Both the position numbers and the translations under genes were made by a program. Below, piece after piece: positions 29,530 through 37,383 of a stretch of DNA of 64,000 nt (position 1 is its first letter; every line of letters starts with the position of its first letter). Origin of the DNA: Sediminibacterium ginsengisoli (GTDB lineage Bacteria; Bacteroidota; Bacteroidia; Chitinophagales; Chitinophagaceae); contig NZ_FUWH01000001.1 of the NCBI RefSeq assembly GCF_900167075.1, positions 614,271 to 678,270 on the forward strand, given 5' to 3'. The notes beneath the pieces were generated by a model. The model made no database searches and was not told where the DNA came from. It was given only the letters and a program-made list of their open reading frames with translations.

Positions 29530-30933
29530 ATGAAAATAGCATTTCACGGAGCGGCGAGAACCGTAACCGGCTCCAAGCACCTCATCACTTTAAAGAACGG
29601 AATAAAAATCCTGCTCGATTGCGGCATGTTCCAGGGAATGGGAAAAGACACGCTGACGTTGAACAGCAGCTTTGGCTTCGATCCGATGTCGGTAGATTTT
29701 CTTGTATTGTCGCACGCGCACATCGATCATTCCGGGTTAATTCCAAAACTGGTAAAAGATGGTTTCCAGGGAAAAATATTTGCCACGCCAGCAACAAAGG
29801 AACTGGCCGAAATCTTACTCGAAGATTCTGCTACCATACAGAGAGACGATACCCGCTTCATCAACAAAAGGCGCGCGAAACAAGGACTTCCGCCTTATGA
29901 ACCATTATACGATCTTGAAGACGCAGCCGATGCAAGTGCCTTATTTGAACCCGTGCATTACGGTGAATGGAAAACCATTACACCTGGTGTGGAACTGTTG
30001 TATACAGATGCAGGACATATCATCGGCAGCGCAGCGGTTCACCTGCGGATCAAAGAAGACGGGAAAGAGACCAGCATTACTTTCAGCGGAGATGTGGGCC
30101 GGTATAATGATGTTATCCTTCGTTCCCCCGAAGTTTTTCCACAGGCAGATTACATCATCCTGGAAAGTACGTATGGCAACAAACTGCACGACGATGTAAA
30201 AGGCACGCCCGATACGCTGCTGCAATGGATCACACATACCTGCCTGGAAAAGAAAGGCAAACTGATCATTCCTGCATTCAGTGTGGGCCGCACACAGGAA
30301 TTACTGTATGCGTTGAACCAGCTGGAACTGGAACACAGGCTGCCGGCTATTCCCATTTATGTAGATAGTCCGCTGAGCAGGGAAGCTACCGAGATGCTGA
30401 AAAAATACCCGCAATATTTCAACCGCCGCATCAGGAAAGTAATGGAGACAGATTCGGATCCGTTTGATTTCAAAGGCCTGAAATTCATTAAAACGGTAGA
30501 CGAAAGCAAATACCTCAACGAACTGCCGCAGCCCTGTATTATCATTTCCGCAAGCGGGATGGCAGACGCAGGCCGCGTGAAGCATCATATCATGAACAAT
30601 ATCAGCGATCAGAAGAACACGATCCTGATGGTAGGTTATTGTGAACCGCATTCGCTTGGCGGAAGACTTATGAACGGTGAAAAAGTGGTGAAGATTTTCG
30701 GCGAATTTTATAACGTGGTGGCAGAAGTTGGACAAATGCGCAGCATGAGTGCACATGGCGATTACGATGATCTCTGTCAGTTCATTGCCTGCCAGCTGCC
30801 GGGCGAGGTGAAAACCTTATTCCTGGTACATGGTGAATACGATGTGCAGCAGGACTTCGCAAGCCGTCTGCGCCGCAAGGGTTTCAAAGAAGTGGTGATC
30901 CCGGCCATGCATGAAGAAGTAGAATTATTATGA
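29530..30933 (+). CDS. Beta-CASP metallo-beta-lactamase RNA-processing-type protein
   Basis: A 467-residue metallo-hydrolase with the zinc motif SHAHIDHSG (about residues 57-65), ILESTYGN, a beta-CASP domain containing YVDSPLSREATEML, then SASGMADAGRVKHHI and the C-terminal GEYD/H elements. It resembles the YSH1/CPSF73-like bacterial family, annotated as MBL fold proteins with an RNA-specificity domain, and is predicted to be a cytoplasmic nuclease acting on RNA; nuclease activity is inferred from family. The 47-bp and 42-bp gaps on each side suggest co-transcription with neighbours. Confidence 0.88.
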   Translation: MKIAFHGAARTVTGSKHLITLKNGIKILLDCGMFQGMGKDTLTLNSSFGFDPMSVDFLVLSHAHIDHSGLIPKLVKDGFQGKIFATPATKELAEILLEDSATIQRDDTRFINKRRAKQGLPPYEPLYDLEDAADASALFEPVHYGEWKTITPGVELLYTDAGHIIGSAAVHLRIKEDGKETSITFSGDVGRYNDVILRSPEVFPQADYIILESTYGNKLHDDVKGTPDTLLQWITHTCLEKKGKLIIPAFSVGRTQELLYALNQLELEHRLPAIPIYVDSPLSREATEMLKKYPQYFNRRIRKVMETDSDPFDFKGLKFIKTVDESKYLNELPQPCIIISASGMADAGRVKHHIMNNISDQKNTILMVGYCEPHSLGGRLMNGEKVVKIFGEFYNVVAEVGQMRSMSAHGDYDDLCQFIACQLPGEVKTLFLVHGEYDVQQDFASRLRRKGFKEVVIPAMHEEVELL

Positions 30934-30975
30934 TGTGATCCAAACGTTCGAACCAGTAGATCCAAAAACAAAAAC

Positions 30976-31839
30976 ATGTACACCCGGAATACCAGTAAAC
31001 AGATCATCCTGCTTTTCATCTGCCTGTTTCCCCTCTTGCTCTCAGCGCAGGAAATGCAATTCTGGCATGGCTTTCGTAAGGAATCCTTTAAGGTAGATAC
31101 AACGCAGGCATATATCGTGATCCCCGAAAAACCATTGCCCGGTAATCCATGGTTATGGCGGTCTTATTCACCTGAGTTTCATGTTGAGATAGACAGTATA
31201 CTAGTTACCAAAGGGTTCCACCTGGCATTCCTGAATGTGAACAGCAAGGAGTTATATGGTCAGCCGGCATTGATGACCATCTGGGATCAGTTTTATGACC
31301 TGCTTGTGAAACAGAGATCTTTTTCTCCTTGGCCAGCGCTGGAAGGAGCTGTACGTGGAAGCCTCTGCGAATTTGCATGGGCCAAGAAACATCCTGATCG
31401 CGTAAGCTGTATCTATTCAGAAAACCCGGTAAGTGAGATCCGCAGCTGGCCCGGCGGAAGCCTGAAAGATGCTGCCATGAAAGGAACAGGCAATGCAGAT
31501 AACTGGAAACAATTGCTGAAAGCATATGGTTTTACGGAAGAACAGGCGCTCGCATATAAAGACAACCCCAAAGACAACCTGGAGCAGCTGGCATTGCAAA
31601 GGGTGCCGCTGTACTTCACATTCGGACTGAAAGATGCTATGATGCCCATGGAGGAAAACGCACTGGTGATTGCGAATAATTATATAAAACTAGGCGGTCC
31701 GGTTACCATGTATCCCATGATCCTTGGGAAGCAGGAAGTAAATGGTCATCATGTTACCATCGAAAATCCGGAAACAATCGCAACCTTCATTGTGAACAGC
31801 TGGAAGGCAAAAAAGCAACAGTCGGAAAATCCTAAATAG
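30976..31839 (+). CDS. Exported alpha/beta-hydrolase-like protein with replaced nucleophile
   Basis: A 287-residue protein with a signal peptide ending in LLLSAQ and an alpha/beta-hydrolase body (KPLPGNPWLWRSYSPEFH; core strand then KHPDRVSCIYSENPV). At the nucleophile elbow, where relatives have G-x-S-x-G, it reads EGAVRGSL (residues 123-130), so Val126 stands at the serine position; Ser129 is the nearest serine. The likely acid (FGLKDAMMP) and the histidine region (NGHHVTIENP) look intact. It may be an inactive or binding protein, or use another residue. It is 8 bp before galK, so the genes are probably co-transcribed. Confidence 0.75.
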   Translation: MYTRNTSKQIILLFICLFPLLLSAQEMQFWHGFRKESFKVDTTQAYIVIPEKPLPGNPWLWRSYSPEFHVEIDSILVTKGFHLAFLNVNSKELYGQPALMTIWDQFYDLLVKQRSFSPWPALEGAVRGSLCEFAWAKKHPDRVSCIYSENPVSEIRSWPGGSLKDAAMKGTGNADNWKQLLKAYGFTEEQALAYKDNPKDNLEQLALQRVPLYFTFGLKDAMMPMEENALVIANNYIKLGGPVTMYPMILGKQEVNGHHVTIENPETIATFIVNSWKAKKQQSENPK

Positions 31840-31847
31840 AGATTGCC

Positions 31848-32990
31848 ATGAAACAGCAATTGGAACAGCGTTACAGAACGCTTTACAATGAAGAACCACT
31901 CACCGTACGTTCGCCCGGTCGTATTAACCTGATCGGGGAGCATACCGATTATAACATGGGTTTTGTGATGCCTGCGGCTATAGATAAAGCAATTTATATC
32001 GCCATCGGTAAAAACAACGAAAACAAAATCAGGCTTTTTGCAGAAGATCTTGGCGAATCCTTCGCGGTTGATGCTGATCAGCTGACGCATACGGGCAACT
32101 GGCCGGATTATATCATGGGTGTTGTGTCTGAATTGCATAAAGCAGGGCACCATACCGGTGGCTTTAACGCTGTGATCGGCGGTGATATTCCGCAGGGAGC
32201 AGGTCTTTCTTCTTCTGCAGCATTATCCTGTGCTACAGCTTTTGCACTCGGACAGCTTTTTGAGCTTCCGGTATCATCAGTGGATATTGTTAAAACCGCA
32301 CAGGCAGCCGAGAACAATTTCGTTGGCCTGCAATGCGGTATCATGGACCAGTTTGCAAGTGTGTTTGGCAAAAAAGATCACCTTATCAAACTCGATTGCC
32401 GTTCGCTCGAATATGAGTATATCCCTTTCGAACTGGGAGACTGGCAGGTACTGCTTTTTAACAGCAATGTGAAGCATACCCTTGCTTCTTCAGAATATAA
32501 TACAAGACGTAAAGAATGTGAAGCCGGTATAGCGATCATACGTGAGAAATACCCGGAAGTGAACAGTCTCCGTGATGTTACCGTTGAAATGCTTTCCGAA
32601 ATGCTGGCCGGCAAAAATGAACTGGTCTACAGGCGCTGCCTGTTTGTGGTGGAAGAGATCGCCAGAGTAAAAGCTGCTGCCGGATGCCTGAGGAATGGCG
32701 ATATCGATGCCTTCGGAATACATATGTACAATGCGCATCACGGACTCAGCAAATTATATGAAGTGAGCTGTAAGGAACTTGATGTGCTGGTGGATCTTGT
32801 AAAAGGAAACCCTGCTGTAGCAGGAGCCAGGATGATGGGTGGCGGCTTTGGCGGCTGTACAATCAACCTGGTAAAAAAAGAAGCCGTTGAAAGCCTTGTA
32901 ATTCAGGTGAGCAATGCCTATACTGAAACCTTTGGTATTGCACCCGAAGTGTATCGTGTGCAGGTGGAAGACGGAACTTCTGTTTGTTAA
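31848..32990 (+). CDS. galK: Galactokinase
   Basis: A 380-residue GHMP-family kinase that phosphorylates D-galactose to galactose-1-phosphate in the Leloir pathway. All three signatures are seen: GRINLIGEHTDYNMG (about 25-39), the ATP-binding GDIPQGAGLSSSAALS and the C-terminal MGGGFGGCTINLV. Galactokinase fits better than arabinokinase or other GHMP kinases. No other gal genes (galT, galE) are adjacent; instead a mutarotase and a lactonase-like amidohydrolase follow at 21 and 3 bp, so it lies in a sugar-metabolism cluster. Confidence 0.95.
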   Translation: MKQQLEQRYRTLYNEEPLTVRSPGRINLIGEHTDYNMGFVMPAAIDKAIYIAIGKNNENKIRLFAEDLGESFAVDADQLTHTGNWPDYIMGVVSELHKAGHHTGGFNAVIGGDIPQGAGLSSSAALSCATAFALGQLFELPVSSVDIVKTAQAAENNFVGLQCGIMDQFASVFGKKDHLIKLDCRSLEYEYIPFELGDWQVLLFNSNVKHTLASSEYNTRRKECEAGIAIIREKYPEVNSLRDVTVEMLSEMLAGKNELVYRRCLFVVEEIARVKAAAGCLRNGDIDAFGIHMYNAHHGLSKLYEVSCKELDVLVDLVKGNPAVAGARMMGGGFGGCTINLVKKEAVESLVIQVSNAYTETFGIAPEVYRVQVEDGTSVC

Positions 32991-33011
32991 GATAAAACGT
33001 AAACTGCAAAT

Positions 33012-33341
33012 ATGAAAAGATATTGTCTCGCGCTTGACCTTGTGGATGATGCACAACTGATCAGGGAATACGAAGAATACCACCGTGAGGTATGGCCTGC
33101 TATTTTAAAAAGTATAAGTGATGCCGGTATTACGGATATGGAGATTTACCGTACCGGTAACCGCCTTTTTATGATCATGGATGCCGATGAAACCTTCAGC
33201 TTCGAACGTAAAGCTGCAATGGATGCATCAAATCCCGAAGTGGAAAAATGGGAGCAGCTGATGTGGAAGTACCAGCAGGCATTGCCACTCGCTGCACAGG
33301 GTGAGAAATGGATGCTGATGGACAGGATCTTCAAATTATAA
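33012..33341 (+). CDS. L-rhamnose/L-fucose mutarotase-family protein
   Basis: A 109-residue protein of the L-rhamnose mutarotase family (RhaM/YiiL, COG3254), which interconverts alpha and beta anomers of a sugar. Typical elements are the opening KRYCLALDLVDDAQLIREYEEYH, the EIYRTGNRLFMIMD strand pair and KWEQLMWKYQQALP. The dimeric ferredoxin-like fold and cytoplasmic location follow from the family. Since galK and a fuconolactonase-like gene flank it, the true sugar could be L-fucose, L-rhamnose or galactose; no symbol is given. Confidence 0.85.
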   Translation: MKRYCLALDLVDDAQLIREYEEYHREVWPAILKSISDAGITDMEIYRTGNRLFMIMDADETFSFERKAAMDASNPEVEKWEQLMWKYQQALPLAAQGEKWMLMDRIFKL

Positions 33342-33344
33342 GCT

Positions 33345-34169
33345 ATGATGAAAATCGACGCACACCAGCATTTCTGGCAATACGATCCTGTACGCGACAG
33401 CTGGATAGACGATACCATGCAGGTGATACGGAGAGATTTCATGCCGGCAGATCTGCAGCCATTACTGGAGCAACACCAGCTGGATGGCTGCGTGGCTGTT
33501 CAGGCAGACCAGTCCGATGCAGAGAGTGCATTCCTGCTGAAGAATGCTGCATCCTATCCTTTCATTAAAGGCGTGGTAGGCTGGGTAGATCTTCGCGCTG
33601 CAGATATTGAAATGAAACTGTCTGCTTACAGTGTTCATGATAAAATGAAAGGCTTCCGCCATATCCTGCAGGCAGAACCGCAGGAGTTCATGCGGCAGCC
33701 TGCATTCCTTAATGGGATCTCCAAACTGAGCAGCTACAATTATACGTATGATGTGCTGATCTATGAACACCAGTTGCCTGCTGCATATGAACTTGTAAGG
33801 CAATTCCCCGATCAGCCATTTGTGATCGATCATATTGCCAAGCCAAAGATTGGTAAAGGCGATATGATCGCCTGGAAAAAACAAATACAGGCAATTGCTT
33901 CCTGCGATAATGTATATTGTAAAATATCAGGCATGGTTACCGAAGCAGATCATGATCTTGCATACGAAATATATCAGCCATATATGGAAACCGTAACGGA
34001 AGCTTTTGGCATCAAAAGAATCATGTACGGGTCTGACTGGCCGGTATGCCTGCTAGCTGCTTCTTATGCAGAAGCAATAGCCATTACAGAACAATATTTT
34101 TCTTCGTTCAGCAAAGATGAACAGGCGCTGTTTTACGGGGGAAATGCAGTTGCTTTTTATCAGTTATAA
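33345..34169 (+). CDS. Amidohydrolase_2 family lactonase (L-fuconolactonase-like)
   Basis: A 274-residue TIM-barrel amidohydrolase of COG3618. The metal motif is in KIDAHQHFWQYDP, the mid-barrel His in DHIAKPKIG, and the late Asp in MYGSDWPVCLLAASYAEAI. The closest known activities are L-fuconolactone and related sugar-lactone hydrolysis. It starts 3 bp after the mutarotase (ATG at 33345, or the second ATG at 33348), which supports a sugar-acid role. No matching dehydrogenase or dehydratase is in the cluster, so the pathway here is incomplete or served by genes elsewhere. Confidence 0.83.
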   Translation: MMKIDAHQHFWQYDPVRDSWIDDTMQVIRRDFMPADLQPLLEQHQLDGCVAVQADQSDAESAFLLKNAASYPFIKGVVGWVDLRAADIEMKLSAYSVHDKMKGFRHILQAEPQEFMRQPAFLNGISKLSSYNYTYDVLIYEHQLPAAYELVRQFPDQPFVIDHIAKPKIGKGDMIAWKKQIQAIASCDNVYCKISGMVTEADHDLAYEIYQPYMETVTEAFGIKRIMYGSDWPVCLLAASYAEAIAITEQYFSSFSKDEQALFYGGNAVAFYQL

Positions 34170-34196
34170 ATAAAGCAATTTTAAAAGAAGGGGTTC

Positions 34197-35975
34197 ATGA
34201 AAGATTCCGCAGAACAATTATACCGGCAACGTGAACAGGCATTTGAAAGCCAGGCAGCACAATACGTACAGCGCGGGCGCCTGCTCGCGACACTGCGGTT
34301 TGTTTTATTTACGCTGGCGGCCTATTGCCTGTACATGGCATTCAGTCTTCGTTTCACCGGAACCTGGTTGTGGTTTGCATTGGCATTGCTTATACTTTTC
34401 CTCTATTGCGTAGTGATCTCGGGAGATGTGAAAAAGAAGATTGCATTTCTGAAGCAGCTGGTAAAGATCAATCAGAATGAAATAATCGTATTGCAGCAGG
34501 GTGAATCCTTTCTTGATAACGGTAGTGTATTCGGTAAGCAGAAAGGCGCCGCTGCGGATCTTTCTGTGTTTGGTAAACATTCTCTCTACCACCGCCTCAA
34601 CCGTGCTGCAGGTAAATCCGGAAAACAGGAGCTGGCCGCTTTACTGCAGCAGCCTCATACAGATCCCGCGGCGATCGCAGCTGCACAGGCATGTGTACAG
34701 GAGTTGGCGGCACTTACGGATTTCAGGCAGGAACTGCTGGCGGAAACATTGTTGCTGGATGAAAGCGAAGCTCATAACCAGTTCCAACAGCAGACAGATA
34801 AAGGTGATTATGATTTCCTCTTTGCCCCGCTGTGCCGCGCACTGGCAATCGGCTGGCCTGTGCTGGGGTTTGCTGCAATAGGAACTGCCATCTGGTATGA
34901 GAACCTGTTACCGGTAGCAGCCGTAACAATCTTTGGTTATATCGTACTGCTTTTTTTTCTGCGTAAGATCAACAGGCTGCACGCACAGGTTTCTAAAAGA
35001 AGTTATCTCTACGATCAGTATAGCAACTGTTTTAAACATATCAATGCACAGTCCTTTCAGCATCCGCACCTGCAGTCTTTGAAGGATGATACAACGGACG
35101 CAAAAAACGGGTTCGAACGTTTGTCGCGTATAACAGGATTATTCGATCTGCGTGTAAGCCTGCCCGGCCTTATCCTGAACGGCCTTTTCCTGCTCGACCT
35201 GCACAGCGCAGCCACCTACATGAAGTGGATCCGTAAATACCAGCACCGAACCGGTTTGTGGCTGAAAGCGCTCGGGGAAATGGAAATGCTGAATTCGATC
35301 GCGTCCTTTCATGTCAATCACCCCGATTTTATATTTCCTGCGATTGACAATGAAAAACTTTCCATCCGCGCAGAGAAACTGGGGCACCCGCTGATGCAAC
35401 CGGGAACTGCAGTTGTAAATGACACTTCGATTGGAGTGGATGAAAAGCTGCTCCTGGTAACAGGTTCCAATATGTCCGGCAAAAGCACTTTTCTCCGCAC
35501 GGTAGGACTGAATCTACTGCTGGCACAATGTGGTGCGCCGGTCTTCGCGGCAAGCTTTGTGTTCTCGCCCATGAAACTGCTCACATCCTTTCATCATATC
35601 GATTCCCTCGAAGAAAGCACTTCTTATTTTTATGCAGAACTCAAATCGTTGCAGTCGATCATGCAGGAACTTGAAACCGGTATCCCTGCACTGGTATTGC
35701 TGGATGAAGTGATGCGTGGTACAAACTCTGTAGACAAGCACGATGGCACGGCACTGCTGATACGGAAGCTATTGCAATACAACTGCCTTTCGCTGATTGC
35801 CACACATGATATAGAACTGGGTATACTTGCAGAAAGATCACCACGGGAGATCTCCAATTACTGCTTTGAAAGCGAACTGACAGCAAGCGGACTGCATTTT
35901 GATTTCATCATGCGGCCAGGTGTAGCGCAAAGCAGGAACGCTACTTATCTCATGCAGCAGATGGGCATCGTGTAA
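34197..35975 (+). CDS. Membrane-anchored MutS-family ATPase
   Basis: A 592-residue protein with hydrophobic segments at about 33-50, 56-75 and 218-256 and a C-terminal MutS domain V ATPase: Walker A GSNMSGKS at about 423-430 (TFLRT follows), Walker B LVLLDEVMRGTNSVDKHDG and ATHDIELG. The mismatch-recognition and connector domains of true MutS are absent; there is a MutS domain III-like helical part. Such short MutS-related proteins are common in Bacteroidota, but their role is unknown and mismatch repair is unlikely. The stop is only 6 bp from the convergent regulator gene. Confidence 0.85.
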   Translation: MKDSAEQLYRQREQAFESQAAQYVQRGRLLATLRFVLFTLAAYCLYMAFSLRFTGTWLWFALALLILFLYCVVISGDVKKKIAFLKQLVKINQNEIIVLQQGESFLDNGSVFGKQKGAAADLSVFGKHSLYHRLNRAAGKSGKQELAALLQQPHTDPAAIAAAQACVQELAALTDFRQELLAETLLLDESEAHNQFQQQTDKGDYDFLFAPLCRALAIGWPVLGFAAIGTAIWYENLLPVAAVTIFGYIVLLFFLRKINRLHAQVSKRSYLYDQYSNCFKHINAQSFQHPHLQSLKDDTTDAKNGFERLSRITGLFDLRVSLPGLILNGLFLLDLHSAATYMKWIRKYQHRTGLWLKALGEMEMLNSIASFHVNHPDFIFPAIDNEKLSIRAEKLGHPLMQPGTAVVNDTSIGVDEKLLLVTGSNMSGKSTFLRTVGLNLLLAQCGAPVFAASFVFSPMKLLTSFHHIDSLEESTSYFYAELKSLQSIMQELETGIPALVLLDEVMRGTNSVDKHDGTALLIRKLLQYNCLSLIATHDIELGILAERSPREISNYCFESELTASGLHFDFIMRPGVAQSRNATYLMQQMGIV

Positions 35976-35981
35976 TGTTGC

Positions 35982-36635
35982 TCAGACCTGGTGCAAACCG
36001 TTCCGGATCGCATACATCACAATATCCACCGGATTACGTGCTTCTATTTTTTTAAGGATAATACGCCGGTAGCCGTCAACCGTTCTGGCACCCTGCGACA
36101 ATGCGTGGCCTATCTCTTTTGTAGAAAAACCCTGGCAGATCATGCGGATGATCTCGATTTCTTTGGGCGACAATAATTGTTTCTGATCTGTAGTGTATAA
36201 TCTTTGCCTGATATGATTGGCGGCAGGCTTTAAAATGGACGGACCGTTTTCCCTGCTCTGGATTCGCATCCTGACATTGTCAATGGTATCCAGAAGTTCC
36301 TTTTTCTCACAACTTGCAGAAAGAACAGCATGTGCACCCGCATCTTCCGCTTTCGCAATGCACAACTTTTCGTGTGAAGAGCAGATCGCAATAATGCCAG
36401 TGAATATTGAAAAATCGCGCACCTGACTGATCGTTTTCAGGATGCTGCTGTCCCGGATGTCTGTATTGATCAGCAGGATATCCGGCGGCATATGTTTCGC
36501 TACGGATAACAATGCCTGGCTGTCGGACGCTGTGGCTGTAACGGCAAAGCCGGCTTCCTCCAGTAATAATTTCAATCCATACCTGTAAATCTCATTGTTA
36601 TCTGCCAGCAGAATGTGTAAACGCGATGTTTGCAT
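35982..36635 (-). CDS. LuxR-type regulator with a degenerate receiver domain
   Basis: A 217-residue NarL/LuxR-type protein. The C-terminal helix-turn-helix is intact (LSPKEIEIIRMICQGFSTKEIGHALSQGARTVDGYRR, about 154-190). The receiver has lost key residues: the N-terminal acidic pair reads ADNN instead of DD, the phosphoacceptor position is Asn57 in PDILLINTDI where PDLILLD is usual, and the conserved lysine position reads VLSAS (Ala107). It is therefore unlikely to be regulated by ordinary Asp phosphorylation. It is convergent with the MutS-like gene (6 bp apart), and no kinase is adjacent. Confidence 0.85.
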   Translation of the reverse strand: MQTSRLHILLADNNEIYRYGLKLLLEEAGFAVTATASDSQALLSVAKHMPPDILLINTDIRDSSILKTISQVRDFSIFTGIIAICSSHEKLCIAKAEDAGAHAVLSASCEKKELLDTIDNVRMRIQSRENGPSILKPAANHIRQRLYTTDQKQLLSPKEIEIIRMICQGFSTKEIGHALSQGARTVDGYRRIILKKIEARNPVDIVMYAIRNGLHQV

Positions 36636-36779
36636 AAAGAGGGATTAACTCACTTCAAATTAAAACAGACCGCAATACGGAACAATGGGTAAAATCATGT
36701 TTTTTGGACTGTTTTAACCATGGTATAAAATACCGTGTTTTACCGGTAGTTGCAATATGGGAAAAACCCCGGTAAAAGA

Positions 36780-36803
36780 AAACCCGGCCATGTGGCCGGG
36801 TTT
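36780..36803 (-). terminator. Intrinsic terminator after the DUF4920 gene
   Basis: A 10-bp perfect stem (AAACCCGGCC, loop ATGT, complement) lies 24 bp past the stop on the minus strand, with an A-rich left flank that reads as a T-rich run on that strand. It probably ends the envelope locus transcript. Confidence 0.8.
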
Positions 36804-36827
36804 CAGCATATTTTGCATAGAATCAGC

Positions 36828-37301
36828 TTAATCTACAATTACGATACCTTTTGCAGTGAGTTTGATTTCCTGCTGCGGTTTGGTAATCGCCGCGATCTCT
36901 TCTTTTGATTTTTTAGCATCTTCTGCATAGTGACGCAACTCTTCAACAGAAGTTGTTTTCAGGCTTGCTTCGCCATCCAGTACAATTGTTTTGCCTACCA
37001 TTTCAACCGGTACAAAGAAACCATAGTCTTTCATTTTAACGAAAGCTGTAGTTGTATCATTTACCTGGAGTTTCATCCAGCAGCCTTTTTTAGGGCAGAC
37101 TTCCAGCACTTTCGCCTTGACCTTGGTATCAACAGTAGCTGTTTTTGCAAGTGTTTCAGGCAAAGTTGCAATCGCAACAGCACCCTGAGCGTTAGTGGCA
37201 GCGCCAAATGTAGTACCTGGAGTTACAGGGCCTTTGGGTGGTTGTGCATTTACAACACCGGCTACAGCCAGTACGATCAATGAGAATAACACTTTTTTCA
37301 T
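36828..37301 (-). CDS. DUF4920 exported protein
   Basis: A 157-residue protein with a signal peptide ending in VVNAQ and a DUF4920 domain. The family stretch EVCPKKGCWMKLQV (about 68-81) has two cysteines and resembles a metal or redox-sensitive site, and VKMKDYGFFVPVEM with GEASLKTTSVEELRHYAEDA follows, with a Lys/Glu-rich C-terminal region. Function is unknown; an OB-like fold is expected for the family. It lies 82 bp downstream of the cytochrome c peroxidase gene on the same strand and is followed by a terminator, so it may close that operon. Confidence 0.85.
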   Translation of the reverse strand: MKKVLFSLIVLAVAGVVNAQPPKGPVTPGTTFGAATNAQGAVAIATLPETLAKTATVDTKVKAKVLEVCPKKGCWMKLQVNDTTTAFVKMKDYGFFVPVEMVGKTIVLDGEASLKTTSVEELRHYAEDAKKSKEEIAAITKPQQEIKLTAKGIVIVD

Positions 37302-37383
37302 GTTTCTGTTTTTAGTGGGTCAAAATTACAATTCAAATACTTCCGGTAATAGCCGGTCATATAAAACTTTGTCAAAATACGGT

